Under the pieces are notes generated by a model. The model was not told the origin of the DNA. It searched no databases and worked only from the letters and a program-made list of their open reading frames with translations. A stretch of 64,000 nt of DNA from positions 434,001-498,000 of the forward strand of contig NZ_QLMA01000003.1 in the NCBI RefSeq assembly GCF_003259435.1, read 5' to 3'. Position 1 is the stretch's first letter, and the number at the start of each line of letters is the position of its first letter. The translations under genes and the position numbers were made by a program. This document shows positions 39,001-46,508 of the stretch, piece by piece. The DNA is from Chitinophaga dinghuensis (lineage in GTDB: Bacteria; Bacteroidota; Bacteroidia; Chitinophagales; Chitinophagaceae).

Positions 39001-39376
39001 GGATTCAGACGGCGACGGCGTACCGGATTCTGTGGAAAGATGGACAAGAGATAAACGCTACATTAACGATAACAACGGTCTTATCAGGATACATCCGGCT
39101 ATTTCGCCAAACGGAGATGGCAAGGGTAACGATGTGATGTATATCGAAAACATTGACAAGTATCCGGATAATGAAGTGGTGATCTTCAACCGTTGGGGTG
39201 GTACTGTATTTAAAACAAAGCATTACGATAACAAGTCCAACAACTTTAAGGGTAAAGCGAATGTAGGAATGGGATCGGGAGCAGATGTGCCAGATGGTTC
39301 TTACTTCTATACAGTGCAGATTCGCACAGAAGGAAAGTCACAACAGGTAACGGGCTTTATCGTAATCAAACGCTAA
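30077..39376 (+). CDS. Giant Calx-beta repeat surface protein, type B T9SS cargo
   Basis: A secreted protein of about 3099 residues. The signal peptide ends near TTSAQ. After an N-terminal domain of about 300 residues come roughly 21 Calx-beta-like modules, each with an opening of the KEGD...V.LP type and a later DDLVEGDETL type segment. These bind calcium in related adhesins. Nucleotides 38881-39045 encode a thrombospondin-3-like calcium block rich in DTDGDG, and the last 95 residues (SPNGDGKGNDV, FNRWGG, PDGSYFYTVQI, GFIVIKR) are a CHU_C/gliding-type T9SS signal. It is followed by SprF-like and PorE-like genes, as for SprB-type adhesins. ATGs at 30056 and 30098 are alternative starts. Confidence 0.92.
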   Translation: MKDIQTAMPLLFRRLAGGVVLALMLLFSTFTTSAQVTINPTGGTNTTDGLKIVVKANGDYQIFRNGRTETGADRNEAGKVGIRNYFRMYVNSLVSDTITPTVDYVSGLMGDGSAANPYEVAIFSHFDAVKSGVTYRMIVRKVISYEAPKKYFHLKYNVFPNDAAATAFIPMLFFTEYPKLQDNISTAQDDNNRNCFADTAMGIAGTPRLAGIYRTSTTTAPNSNNGNYSHMFRTIDTSRFYGLSINYDYDREEDSQDGRMLNGLMNKFPGTGLNYYRGVGLWTIMNQTGTTLTKLMSSGTVVRVGYDDTQTIKNSTTATDAMSTAHSGKSTQVTVAFTKDTLSQLEGDVTATATNLTLTVTGGILYGPAFVQIDVAAPASGEQHPAVEGTDFTINRVGFMIPARDYTIAANQTVTVPLVSIKGNKILEYDRRLNLKLLSSPDNMIKLGAQSTTCYVIVDDEPSNISAPATATVQEGNSLPIHVQLPAGVNASEKIKVTASIVNDGTANLATVGDDFDPIADAEIAVNGNGTDLILVTKPDLVLEPDEYVKLNITAVVMGKTKTATTTVTITDATRLDPENIKLTFSTIPATGLKEGYDGKLAVSLPNGVTTTVPINVNLNNITGTASTLDYTLVNPFTLSSGNATTTDLHLLPDDLLEGDETMILGGVASDGITNFTLNPYTITIGDADYPPAHPVIVHLDQASVKEGDATGAAFWLELPDGLKAGKQFTFNLTADATSTAVAARYVLPATITIDPGKSASDKIYIKANTNDVLFDDAILYINTACTDTNIPTDGQKQLNILDNTSQTTSGSKVLTITPVKSTIKEGESVQFKISLPPNVTSTKDINITLTRDAASTIGISNDYTLLQNVIKLPANTNSITTAENIVRAETDLIIENTETLLLNAAADVDVTTNQIRLDVTDETSKNPDNLKLSITSLAAPADFKEGYKGPLTVSLPTDVTTEVEISFTFKPNTGTASSADYTITPAAFTLLGHSQDVTLDLLTDNLVEGPETLVLDGIATDVINTPYTVTSKTITIIDADYPPGNVILHLDQTFAKEGDATGAAFWVELPGGLATANQMNFSLSAGTGTTAALARYNLPGTISIAANKSASDKIYITANTNKVLNDDAVLYINATCTDPLITTAPAVKLDIQDNTRVTSPGSDAVTVTPVSTVLKEGDKTKFTIALPAGITSATAITVNLTPVYVANGASASDYDLANLPLTLAAGSNSTTTIDDILTANTDNILEADEAVQLTVTPSTGFTATPASLNLTITDETRKNTNNLKLTFITDPADQLKEGYHGKVTVTLPPNITTEVPITVVFKANTGTADLNDYSLTLPQPSFTGHSIDADLVLKTDGLMEGPETLVIDATAVDALNTTFAVTPTTITIIDADYPPANPVILHLDQTFAKEGDATGAAFWVELPDGIIAGNPVNFTLAAGTGTTAALARYNLPGTISIAANKSASDKIYITANTNKVLNDDAVLYINATCTDPLITTAAPIKLDIQDDTRTTYPGSNALTLAAVTNPLLENTATKVSIALPAGFTSAKDITINLAGAATSEAGANDFDLLKTAVTLHATNNSETTTEDIILAKKDDVIEKDELLTIHPDAGTGYTSADFSLTINDATRRDANNRKLSVTPAGKLQLHEGDAQQYTFSLPANITTEIPINISFSTSGTATEGAGQDYTIPATASFSTGNSTVVTVNVLNDDLVEGTETFTVTGTTTDATGEAYTTDAITADIIDAQYPVTLEITASPDHILEGFSSAVNVKLPNNWRAGFDIPVNISKGAASTLDNAEHSALPAQFIIPKFSNTATAVNVLANRNDMLGDGGTIVVEGTTTDANILVTPVTITVEDSTIKRPGTNILNITSSKTVLKEGESADITVSLGTNLSSKSPIVVTLDRGAASTASASDLSFVSKTVTLPAGQHSITFANLIKAENDDILERDETFIITGTSGPYVIADLPITIQDETRNDPLKTVLNITPSKTGTLLEGDDVTLQVSLPAGVTTEVPITVTHILSGTATAADYTIPASFVFNKDTSIALHIVTDDLVEGDETLQIGLSATDGISSYTNTPVNFTIKDAQYPARIHLSAEPDKIDEGGAGTVLKATFENNWRAGKDYTINLSKDASNSTADDTDHSALPASITIKAGDNAGAAATLLTAFKDLILEDDEIVSITGVCNDPQLPVDATRVTILDRTHDDPNTGRIYLSPVTPGNTVVEGDSYTVKVAFAPGVTSSKPLVVRLDVSPNSTADVSDVNGLPTTITIPAGDHEYSFAFTALKDDIIERPELYRIVATPVNLPGMSGDSIDVTIIDATSADPNNLKMKLSIDSTTLQEGHSTKVLLSFTTNNIVAGEDVVLHVAPDATSTADINDYSGLPDNLVLPAGEHQIEYTLTAVADKVIEGDEILQLQGNFVNSFFAYQLQPPHALTITETVQATVQLLKGTDAAEPSTTGAYTVKLPLDYTAAAPVQVTLFVGSVPGATNIGSVANTVTIPVGSNSADVQVPVIDNNIIDGDEFLPAALQTASMVRGTNTIPFAVNKLDTIKLPVHDDESAATGPKATARELLVEKIKDAAEPATQGQLKVRFTEPALTAAKDVTVNYTVGGTATPDVRYKKLSGQAVIPAGKNEVVINVDPIDNDIVEGDGTVALQLKNVTSNLVNVTWPFSAQAIPDLIISDNDTLIVELFTTVTTVPEGKPIQYTIKSPSRAAIPVPVRIQIDQDAVRTFTASEGQINGNILTITLPAMQSEHNFTISSSDDATNDDDGFLNTTLLPYAGSNSTPLYLLGSQISNHVIVTDNDPLNISFADTKFSVKEGNMGDTNLLRFVIKLSNKSSRPVTITFDNEEATEGVSYPFFDFKATPGEDFIMDVKQITIPPFSSEGELFVKIIGDTTFEQNESFYVKMLSVSVPSSTNLPKLVDPVKALGVILNDDPMCGECDTDGDGLTNAEEDINQNGDPFDDDTDGDGIPNFLDLDSDGDGVPDSVERWTRDKRYINDNNGLIRIHPAISPNGDGKGNDVMYIENIDKYPDNEVVIFNRWGGTVFKTKHYDNKSNNFKGKANVGMGSGADVPDGSYFYTVQIRTEGKSQQVTGFIVIKR
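31800..34940 (+). repeat. Three-fold higher-order repeat within the giant gene
   Basis: Modules recur in the order KEGY-type, KEGDATGAAFW-type, KEGE/KEGD/ENTA-type, with a period of about 1.05 kb (beginning near 31800, 32853 and 33910). Within it, 33332-33511 and 34391-34570 are 180-nt segments that differ at one base by my reading. Confidence 0.8.
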
Positions 39377-39394
39377 TAAAAAAAGTTGAAATCT

Positions 39395-40309
39395 ATGCGA
39401 AACTTTTTGGTAAGATCAGGATATCTGCTGGGCATGCTTCTATGTTTCGGTCTCTATGCGGAGGCCCAGCAGCAACCGATTTACTCTCAGTATATGTTTA
39501 ACGGTATGGTCATCAACCCTGCCTATCCTTCAATGGATGAATCGTCCAGTCTGACCGCTGTAGGGCGTAATCAATGGGTAGGAGTGGAAGGGGCTCCGAA
39601 AACTTTATCGGCCTCCTTTTATACCCCTATCAAAGCGAGTAATACCAGTTTTGGCGTATCGTTGATGAATGAGAAAATTACGGTTAATTCCCAGACGCAG
39701 GTAAATTTCAACATATCTCAACGTGTAAAGCTGAACGAAAAAATGTATATAGCGCTCGGTTTGAAAGGAGGGATGTCGCAATATCGGGAAGATAATGCCT
39801 CATTGGGAACCTATGATCCCGTTTTTGCGGAAAACCAGAGCTATTGGAAGTCGGATGTAGGATTTGGACTGATGTTGTTTACGGATAACTTCTTTATTGG
39901 ATTATCTTCGCCTACTTTTCAGAGTTTCGACCTGGGAAGTAAGTTAAACAAGGTGGAGTCCAAACCGCATTATTATTTGCAGACGGCTTACCTTTTTACC
40001 ATTAATGACGCTATAAAAGTTAAACCTAACCTTTTGATTCGCGCTGTAAAGGGTTCTGGTATTCAGTATGATATCAATGCCAACGTATTGCTGAAAAACC
40101 TGGTCTGGCTGGGAGCTTCCTGGAGATCGGAACAAACGCTGACGGGGCTGGTGCAATTACAGGCTACCAAGAATTTACAGATCGGATATTCCTATGATAC
40201 CCCTATGCAATCCAATCTTAAGGGAGCGCAGACGGTATCACATGAAATAATGGTGAACTACCGGTTTGCGTGGAGCAAGTGGAAAGTGGTAGCGCCTCGC
40301 TATTTCTAA
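39395..40309 (+). CDS. PorP/SprF family type IX secretion membrane protein
   Basis: An outer-membrane beta-barrel protein of about 304 residues with a signal peptide (YLLGMLLCFGLYAEAQ) followed by QPIYSQYMFNGMVINPAYPS, the hallmark start of the PorP/SprF family. In Flavobacterium SprF is needed for export and anchoring of the adhesin SprB, and type B T9SS cargo genes are commonly followed by a dedicated SprF gene. That is the arrangement here: 18 nt downstream of the giant gene. The ATG at 39395 is preferred to an in-frame TTG at 39386. Confidence 0.93.
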   Translation: MRNFLVRSGYLLGMLLCFGLYAEAQQQPIYSQYMFNGMVINPAYPSMDESSSLTAVGRNQWVGVEGAPKTLSASFYTPIKASNTSFGVSLMNEKITVNSQTQVNFNISQRVKLNEKMYIALGLKGGMSQYREDNASLGTYDPVFAENQSYWKSDVGFGLMLFTDNFFIGLSSPTFQSFDLGSKLNKVESKPHYYLQTAYLFTINDAIKVKPNLLIRAVKGSGIQYDINANVLLKNLVWLGASWRSEQTLTGLVQLQATKNLQIGYSYDTPMQSNLKGAQTVSHEIMVNYRFAWSKWKVVAPRYF

Positions 40310-40327
40310 TCGAAAAAACATGAATGT

Positions 40328-42541
40328 ATGCCAACGAAGCCCTTTAGATCCCTTATATTAATACAGGGTACTGTATTGATTCTCGCATCATGTTCTGTCG
40401 TGAAAAATTCCGGCAGCTTTGGAGATATGTCCAAGGTAAACCGCGCCGAGCGCTTATTTAAGCGTCAGGACTATGAGCATGCCATCTCCCTATGCAACAG
40501 CGTTATTAACAATGGCAGCAGTCCGGAGGCCACCCGAAAAGCTAAATTGCAACTGGCAAGGGTGTATTATGAAACCCGGCAGTTCGAAAAAACCATCAGT
40601 TTATATGATGAAGTATTGTATAAACCTGAAAAAGATATCCAGGAAACGGATGTCACCAATTACACAGATCTTCTCAAACGTACCGGTAGAGTAGAGAAAG
40701 CAAAGCAAATTGCAGACAACTTCTCTAAAACCTACGCAGATAATACCCGCTTTGCCAATATTCAGCGTTCCCTGAATAATTATTATTCCTTCTTCGACAG
40801 GAAGACAGCTGCTACCATGAAGATAGACAGCCTGCAGCTCAACCTGCCGGGATATCAGTACGGACTGGCCCTGTTCAAGGATAATGTAGTGTTCCTCTGT
40901 AATGATGTTAAAAAGAAGGATGCCCAATCGCTGTACACGAATTCGAAAATGTATATGATCTCCGAAAATGGAGTTCAGCCTTTCAATACTTCGCTCAAAG
41001 GTATTCTGCAACTGGGACCAGCCTCTTTTTATGATGGCGGTCAGAAGGTAATTTTTACCTCCAATCAGTTTTCCGATGTCCGGAATGAGAAAAATTCCTA
41101 CATCAATTACAGTAACAATACCCAGTTACTGGCTTCCACCTTCCAACCAGAGCACAATACATGGACTCGTCCGGTAAGGGTGGAAATCGGAAAAAACAGC
41201 GCTTCTTACTCAATTTTGCATCCTTCAGTTGCTCCTGACGGGAAACGTTTGTACTTTGCATCCGATATGCCAGGTGGTTTTGGTGGAACAGATATCTACT
41301 ATGCCGACTGGGATGCCACAGAAAAACGGTGGAAAGCGCCGGTGAATATGGGCCCAAAGGTAAATACCAATGGAAATGAGCTGTATCCTTACATCGCGGG
41401 AGAGAAATTATTCTTTTCTTCCAATGGCCTGGAAGGGTATGGCGGCCTTGATATTTATGTCATCAATACGAAGAAGCCGGAAGAAGGCGTTGAACATTTA
41501 CCTTTCCCGGTAAATACCCAGTTCGACGACCTGAATCCAGTGCTGGATGAAAATAAGTGGTTGCTGTATTTTACTTCTGATCGTTCGGGAGTACACGATA
41601 ATGACCATATCTATGTATTGAGCCTGCAAAACAATCCTTTGAAACAGGTAGGTATATCCAATCCCGATGCACCTGCCGAAGATGTTAAACAGTCCCTTAC
41701 CGTGATTCAGACGGATGAACGCCGTCAGCACACCTATACCGGAGACGCGCGTTATGACAATCTCATCTCAAAAGATTCTTCTGTTAAGGCGATTATCAAT
41801 GAACCTGTTCAAAAGGGACAGTCACGCGCGGAAGTAAAAGACCAGCGTGTAACAGTAGACTATGCCAATTCAGCCGCCAACAGCACTCCTGAAATAATCT
41901 CCTGGGAATACCAGGCCGGAAGTCCGCAAGCCGCTGCTGCCGCTCAGCTGCAGCAAAAGGCCCGTGCCTCCGAAAATATGCAGTCCGAGAAAACGGTGAA
42001 TAGTCAGCCGGCAACTATTGCCTGGCAACCTAACGCCAACGCCGCTACAAAAGATAACGGAAATACGGTGCAGGAAAAAAAAACGGTAGCCGTAAACGAT
42101 AATGCCTCCGCCTGGCAACAGAACAATCATGGCCTGGATGCCCGTATGGACAGCATTACACGCGCCGCCAACATGCTGCTGCGTATGCCCGGAGTGATCT
42201 ATTTCGACCTGAACTCCAGTATACCGCTGGATCAGGAATGGGGAAAGCTGGATACGATTTTTCGTCGCTGGAAAAAATATCCGAAGCATATGATCGTGAT
42301 CAGCGGACATACAGACATCATCGGCACCGAAAAATACAACCTGACCTTGTCTAAAAGCAGGGCAGTGTATATCCAGGAATGTCTGAAAAGCAAAGGAGTA
42401 GAGGCGGATAAGATCCGTATCAACTACTATGGCTCCAGCAAACCGGTATGGGTGGCTGGTCAGCAATCGCTGGATAACGACCGGGTGGAATTTATCCGCC
42501 AGCAGGGAGTGAACCGTAGATGTGAGGTGAAAATATTGTAG
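40328..42541 (+). CDS. OmpA-family lipoprotein with TPR and WD40-like repeats, PorE-like
   Basis: A 737-residue predicted lipoprotein: the signal LILIQGTVLILASC ends in a lipobox Cys. Next come TPR-like helices (AERLFKRQDYEHAISLC; ARVYYETRQFEKTISLYDEVL) and PD40/WD40-like propeller repeats (HPSVAPDGKRLYFASDMPGG, LYPYIAGEKLFFSS, LNPVLDENKWLLYFTSD). A variable Ala/Gln-rich linker leads to an OmpA peptidoglycan-binding domain (VIYFDLNSS...SGHTDIIGTEKYNLTLSKSRA). PorE of the T9SS has the same layout and is thought to link the secretion apparatus to peptidoglycan. It lies 18 nt after the SprF-like gene, so the three form one operon. Confidence 0.88.
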   Translation: MPTKPFRSLILIQGTVLILASCSVVKNSGSFGDMSKVNRAERLFKRQDYEHAISLCNSVINNGSSPEATRKAKLQLARVYYETRQFEKTISLYDEVLYKPEKDIQETDVTNYTDLLKRTGRVEKAKQIADNFSKTYADNTRFANIQRSLNNYYSFFDRKTAATMKIDSLQLNLPGYQYGLALFKDNVVFLCNDVKKKDAQSLYTNSKMYMISENGVQPFNTSLKGILQLGPASFYDGGQKVIFTSNQFSDVRNEKNSYINYSNNTQLLASTFQPEHNTWTRPVRVEIGKNSASYSILHPSVAPDGKRLYFASDMPGGFGGTDIYYADWDATEKRWKAPVNMGPKVNTNGNELYPYIAGEKLFFSSNGLEGYGGLDIYVINTKKPEEGVEHLPFPVNTQFDDLNPVLDENKWLLYFTSDRSGVHDNDHIYVLSLQNNPLKQVGISNPDAPAEDVKQSLTVIQTDERRQHTYTGDARYDNLISKDSSVKAIINEPVQKGQSRAEVKDQRVTVDYANSAANSTPEIISWEYQAGSPQAAAAAQLQQKARASENMQSEKTVNSQPATIAWQPNANAATKDNGNTVQEKKTVAVNDNASAWQQNNHGLDARMDSITRAANMLLRMPGVIYFDLNSSIPLDQEWGKLDTIFRRWKKYPKHMIVISGHTDIIGTEKYNLTLSKSRAVYIQECLKSKGVEADKIRINYYGSSKPVWVAGQQSLDNDRVEFIRQQGVNRRCEVKIL

Positions 42542-42829
42542 TAATAATGTTTAGCGGATATCAAAATTACAGAAATGAACAAAATGCAACCTGACCTTGT
42601 CTAAAAGGGCAGTATATATCCAGGAAGGTCTGAAAAGCAAAGGAGAAGAGGCGGATAAGATCCGTATCAACTACTTTGGCTCCAGCAAACCGGTATGGGT
42701 GGCTGGCCGGTAATCGCTGGATAACGACCGGGTAGAATTTATCCGCCAGCAGGGAGTGAACCGTAGATGTGAGGTGAAAATATTGTAGTAATAATTTTTA
42801 GCGTATATCAAAATTACAGAAATGAACAA
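42338..42829 (+). repeat. Tandem duplication of about 250 nt across the end of the OmpA-like gene
   Basis: The unit at about 42338-42586 (gene end, short spacer and the ATGAACAA of the next gene) recurs at about 42588-42829 with about ten substitutions and a 3-nt deletion by my count. Confidence 0.88.
42588..42788 (+). pseudogene. Duplicated, stop-interrupted 3' fragment of the OmpA-like gene
   Basis: Copies the last 66 or so codons of the preceding gene (from NLTLSKSRA to CEVKIL). In the parent, GGT CAG CAA TCG encodes GQQS; here it reads GGC CGG TAA TCG, giving an in-frame stop. It has no start codon of its own in frame and is preceded by a short MNKMQPDLV remnant ending in a stop. It is therefore a non-coding scar, now forming the leader of the next gene. 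Confidence 0.88.
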
Positions 42830-45308
42830 GATTGCTTCATTAATGCTTTTCCTGGCTGTAGGTACACAAGCCATGGCTCAGGAGATGCCAGTAGTGTTCA
42901 ACAAGAGTTTCAGTGGCGCCAAGAACCAGTATAAGAAACTGGCTATTGCCGACAATAATTCTATTGTTGCTATCGGTGGAGGAACTGATAATGGATGTAT
43001 TACCAAGTTATCATCTGCCGGAAACCTTATTTACAATGCCAAGCTGAATAAAGGAGGTCTGGTAGCATACCAGGACATGCTGATGCTGCCTAAAAATGAG
43101 CTGGTAGCCGTGGGTGGAGGTACGATTGCCTATGGTAATGCACGTATCACCAAGCTGGCTTCCACCGGTGAAGTTATCTTTGATAAAAGCATCGGCAACG
43201 GCCAGGGTGGCTTCTTCACCAAAGTGATTACCGACCGTCATGGTAACTATATCACTGTAGGCGTGGATGGTAGCAAACCTGCACAGGCCCGTATCACGAA
43301 AATGGCTCCCGATGGCAGAATTGAATTCGATAAAGCCTTCGGTGCGCATAACGTATTCAACAACGTACTGATCGACGAAGATGAGAATATCATTGCCGTT
43401 GGTGGCGACGTTGGAGATGGCCAGGGTAAAGCCTTTATGGTGAAAGTAGACGGTAAGGGAGAGAAATTATTCGAACTTACTTTCGGTAAACCAGGGGCCG
43501 TATTTGAAAAAATGTTGTTGCTGGAAGATGGCGCAGTACTCGCAATGGGTGGCGGCGCTTATGGTACCGGCAACGCCAGCCGTATCGCGAAAGTGAATAC
43601 GGAAGGACAGGTAGTATTCGATAAAGAATACAGCACTGTAGATGGTAAATTCAACGAGATCCGCGTAAACGATCTGGGTCAGATCTTTGCCTGCGCGGAA
43701 GAAAAAGAAAAAGGCCGTATCGTGAAACTTCGTCCGGATGGAACGGAGCTGTTCAATAAAGAAACCGATGCTGCCCTGTATGCACTGGAAGTAGGTAAAA
43801 ACGGTAAAGTAGTAGCTGCCGGCGGTAACTCTGGCACCAACACTGGTAAAATCGTTAAACTGCTGCCTGACGGTACAGAAGTGATCAACAAAAATGCAGG
43901 TACTTCCTTCTCTCATCTGTTACTGACAGAAGATGATGAAATCATGGTAGTTACCAAAGAAGGCTATCGCCTGATGAAATTCAATCCCGATGGCGAACAA
44001 ATGTTCGACAAACAACTGGGTAAGTACGATGCAAAAACTTCTCTCTCTGCCCTGCTGATGAGCCCTTCCGGCGAAATCATTGCAGCTGGCGGTGGCGACG
44101 AAGACGGTAACCGTATCATCAAAGTAAGTCACGGCGTATCTATCAACGATATTGTGGTAACAGAACCGCTGAATGGTCTGTCCAACGCATCGCTGACCAT
44201 CTCTCTCTCCGGCTTCCTGCGTAGCAATGGCGTTCGTATGCCCGTTAACGTGCATTACAAAACCGTAGCGCATAAAGGTGGCGCTGGTGTGGGCGATTTC
44301 GATGCTACTGAAGGAACTATTTCTTTCGTACCATCTGAGTTTGCAGCAGGCGCACAGATCACCAAAACCATTCAGATCCCTGTAAAAAGCGATAATCTGC
44401 TGGAAGGGAAAGAAACTTTCCACGTAGAAATCATGGATGCATCTGATCTTCACCTGACTAAAAACAAAGGAGAAGTAACGATCCTGGATCAACCTGCGAT
44501 TGTGAAATTCATTGGCGGTAGCAATGGTGCAGAACCTGCAACTGATGTGGTTTTCTCCGCTGGTTTATTTAAGAGAGACGGTACTCCGCTGATCAATGCT
44601 ACTTCTAAGCCAGTACGTATGACTTACAAATTCGGTAATGGCACAGCTGTACCAGGTTCCGATTTTGTGAACAGTATTAAAGCGCCTTTTGTGATTGACA
44701 GTGGTTCCAGCACAGCTAACCTGAATGTAAAAGTGAAAGACGATAATCGTTTTGAACTGGCAGAAACAGTAGTGCTTGTACTGAGCGAAATCAAAGCAGA
44801 AAACGAAGCAGTGGTAGGCTATAATGGCGATGTAACCAGCATCTCCGCTACACAATACATCCAGGATCAGGCAGCATATATCACGCTGGTAAAACTGACA
44901 GATGCCAACGAATCTGCTACAGCGCCGGTGAGCATGTTCAAATGTATCCTGGTTAAAGCTGCTGATCAGTCAGTACAAACTAACTGCACAGGTAGCGATA
45001 TCAATATCTTCTTTGGTGTAGATAGCGCTTCCACTGCTGCTTATGGTAAGAAGTATATCATCATGAACGGCGATATGGTGAAAATCACTGGCGACTGTGC
45101 GTTCAGCGAAACTGATATCCAGGTGGCTTTGGTAAACGATCGTATCAAGGAACCAGATGCACTGATAGTACTGAAATTGCGTGATGTTACAGCAGCTACA
45201 AATGCAGGAATGCTGAAAGTGGCGCCTGATATGAAACTGAATAAAGCTGTAGCAACTATCCACGATGATGATACAGACGAAAATGGCGCTGTATTGACAT
45301 CGAAATAA
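42822..45308 (+). CDS. Secreted propeller-like plus Calx-beta protein
   Basis: An 828-residue exported protein with a signal peptide (IASLMLFLAVGTQAMAQ). Residues about 40-430 hold nine or so repeats of the type IVAIGGG...ARITKLASTGEVIFDKSIG, comparable to delta-60/propeller repeats. The second half (about 440-815) has Calx-beta-like modules (LEGKETFHVEIMDASDL, KGEVTILDQ; FELAETVVLVLSEI; TIHDDDTDE). There is no CHU_C or other T9SS signal at its C-terminus, so it is not an obvious T9SS cargo. It follows the OmpA-like gene through the duplicated spacer and ends at a strong terminator, so it may be the last gene of the adhesin unit. Confidence 0.82.
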   Translation: MNKIASLMLFLAVGTQAMAQEMPVVFNKSFSGAKNQYKKLAIADNNSIVAIGGGTDNGCITKLSSAGNLIYNAKLNKGGLVAYQDMLMLPKNELVAVGGGTIAYGNARITKLASTGEVIFDKSIGNGQGGFFTKVITDRHGNYITVGVDGSKPAQARITKMAPDGRIEFDKAFGAHNVFNNVLIDEDENIIAVGGDVGDGQGKAFMVKVDGKGEKLFELTFGKPGAVFEKMLLLEDGAVLAMGGGAYGTGNASRIAKVNTEGQVVFDKEYSTVDGKFNEIRVNDLGQIFACAEEKEKGRIVKLRPDGTELFNKETDAALYALEVGKNGKVVAAGGNSGTNTGKIVKLLPDGTEVINKNAGTSFSHLLLTEDDEIMVVTKEGYRLMKFNPDGEQMFDKQLGKYDAKTSLSALLMSPSGEIIAAGGGDEDGNRIIKVSHGVSINDIVVTEPLNGLSNASLTISLSGFLRSNGVRMPVNVHYKTVAHKGGAGVGDFDATEGTISFVPSEFAAGAQITKTIQIPVKSDNLLEGKETFHVEIMDASDLHLTKNKGEVTILDQPAIVKFIGGSNGAEPATDVVFSAGLFKRDGTPLINATSKPVRMTYKFGNGTAVPGSDFVNSIKAPFVIDSGSSTANLNVKVKDDNRFELAETVVLVLSEIKAENEAVVGYNGDVTSISATQYIQDQAAYITLVKLTDANESATAPVSMFKCILVKAADQSVQTNCTGSDINIFFGVDSASTAAYGKKYIIMNGDMVKITGDCAFSETDIQVALVNDRIKEPDALIVLKLRDVTAATNAGMLKVAPDMKLNKAVATIHDDDTDENGAVLTSK

Positions 45309-45353
45309 AAACGGCTTGATTATTTAACCGATATACGCACTCAAGCACCTACG

Positions 45354-45389
45354 TTCCCGCATAGTTTCTTCTATGCGGGAATTTTTTTT
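45354..45389 (+). terminator. Strong intrinsic terminator of the adhesin unit
   Basis: TTCCCGCATAG and CTATGCGGGAA form an 11-bp stem with a 6-nt loop, followed by eight T residues. Confidence 0.9.
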
Positions 45390-46007
45390 ATCAATATGAT
45401 AGTATTAACAATTGAATAATAGATGAATATGAGCAAATATTATTTATATAGCTGGTAATCAATTATATATGAATTGTTTATAAAAAATTATATGTTTTTT
45501 GGCTAATAAAAAATCCAAAGGGAATATAGGGGCGTATATGATTGAGAAGGCATTAAAGAAGTTTTTTACCGTATCCTACATATACTAACCAGTTCTTGTA
45601 AAAGATTGTCAGAAATTCGGATGAGCAATGCTCATTCTTTATGGAGGCACATGTTTTTTTCTTGTACATCGTGGAGTCTCCTTGTACTGGTTCAAGGGCA
45701 GATGAAATTAGACGACAAAGGTTTCTCTGCCACGACCGTACAGATTCAGTAATGCGTTTTTTAAACCACTTCGGTGTAGAAGAGCTGCAAATTGAGCGTT
45801 GTAGATTTTTTGGTTACACAACGTTCAATTTGCAATAGCTGAAGCCTGAAGAAATTTAAAAACAAACGAACTAGTAATGCTACCCATTCGTGGGACTATG
45901 GAAATTATTCAATTCTTTAAAGAGTTGTGTCTTTTAATGGTTAACTTGGGAATAAGCCTGGTATCTCCTTACCGGGCTTTATTTTTTTACAACTCTTTTG
46001 ATCCTGT
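45390..46007. other. Gene-poor 618-nt region with two hairpins
   Basis: A+T rich. A small open frame at 45641-45838 (65 codons) has no recognised relatives and no clear signal, so I do not call it a gene. A 17-bp imperfect inverted repeat lies at 45786-45802 / 45818-45834. A second nested structure at 45919-45998 ends in a plus-strand terminator. A small RNA is possible. Confidence 0.4.
45954..45988 (+). terminator. Plus-strand terminator with no visible gene before it
   Basis: AAGCCTGGT and ACCGGGCTT form a 9-bp stem with one G-T pair, followed by TATTTTTTT. A 10-bp outer stem (45919-45928 with 45989-45998) encloses it. Confidence 0.65.
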
Positions 46008-46505
46008 TTATTTCAGCGGCTTTTGCATTACATAATCTTCCATCAAATAGCCGTTGCCGATGTCTGTATTTTTCTCCTTTATAACGGAAAAACCCATTCT
46101 TTCGTAGAAATGCAACGCTTTATTGAAGCGGTTCACGTCCAATTCCAAAATGGTTGCGCCTTTAGCCGCCACCTGATCAGCAACGGTATTCAGCAGAAAT
46201 TTTCCGGCGCCCTTGCCCTGATAGGCGGGGTCCAGATAGATTTTATGCAGTTTATAAATGGCTGCATCATCGGTTTTACTATAGGCAGCATAGGCAATGG
46301 GGGCCTCTTCATCTGTCATAATAATAAACTGATGTTCCTTCTCTGTCATTTGTTGTTCAAGCGATTGATCGCTGTACATCATGTCCATCATAAATTCCAT
46401 CTGCTCTGGACTAAGAATAGAGGAATAGGTAACTGTCCATATTTTAGCTGCCAGTGCCTGGATAACAGGGATATCTTTGGTCGTTGCTAATTGTATCTGA
46501 TACAT
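46008..46505 (-). CDS. GNAT family N-acetyltransferase
   Basis: A 165-residue acetyl-CoA-dependent acetyltransferase. The acetyl-CoA-binding motif is seen in LHKIYLDPAYQGKGAGKFLL near residues 91-110, and the C-terminal ELDVNRFNKALHFYERMGF is typical. The substrate cannot be told. It starts 3 nt after the DsbA-like gene ends, so it is the last gene of the PolX-PrsW-DsbA-GNAT run. Confidence 0.92.
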   Translation of the reverse strand: MYQIQLATTKDIPVIQALAAKIWTVTYSSILSPEQMEFMMDMMYSDQSLEQQMTEKEHQFIIMTDEEAPIAYAAYSKTDDAAIYKLHKIYLDPAYQGKGAGKFLLNTVADQVAAKGATILELDVNRFNKALHFYERMGFSVIKEKNTDIGNGYLMEDYVMQKPLK

Positions 46506-46508
46506 CTC

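Noticed and set aside
45641..45838. Plus-strand 65-codon open frame in the gene-poor region
   Set aside because: No signal peptide, motif or relatives recognised, and its end covers an inverted repeat. I cannot support it as a gene, though it may be a decayed remnant.
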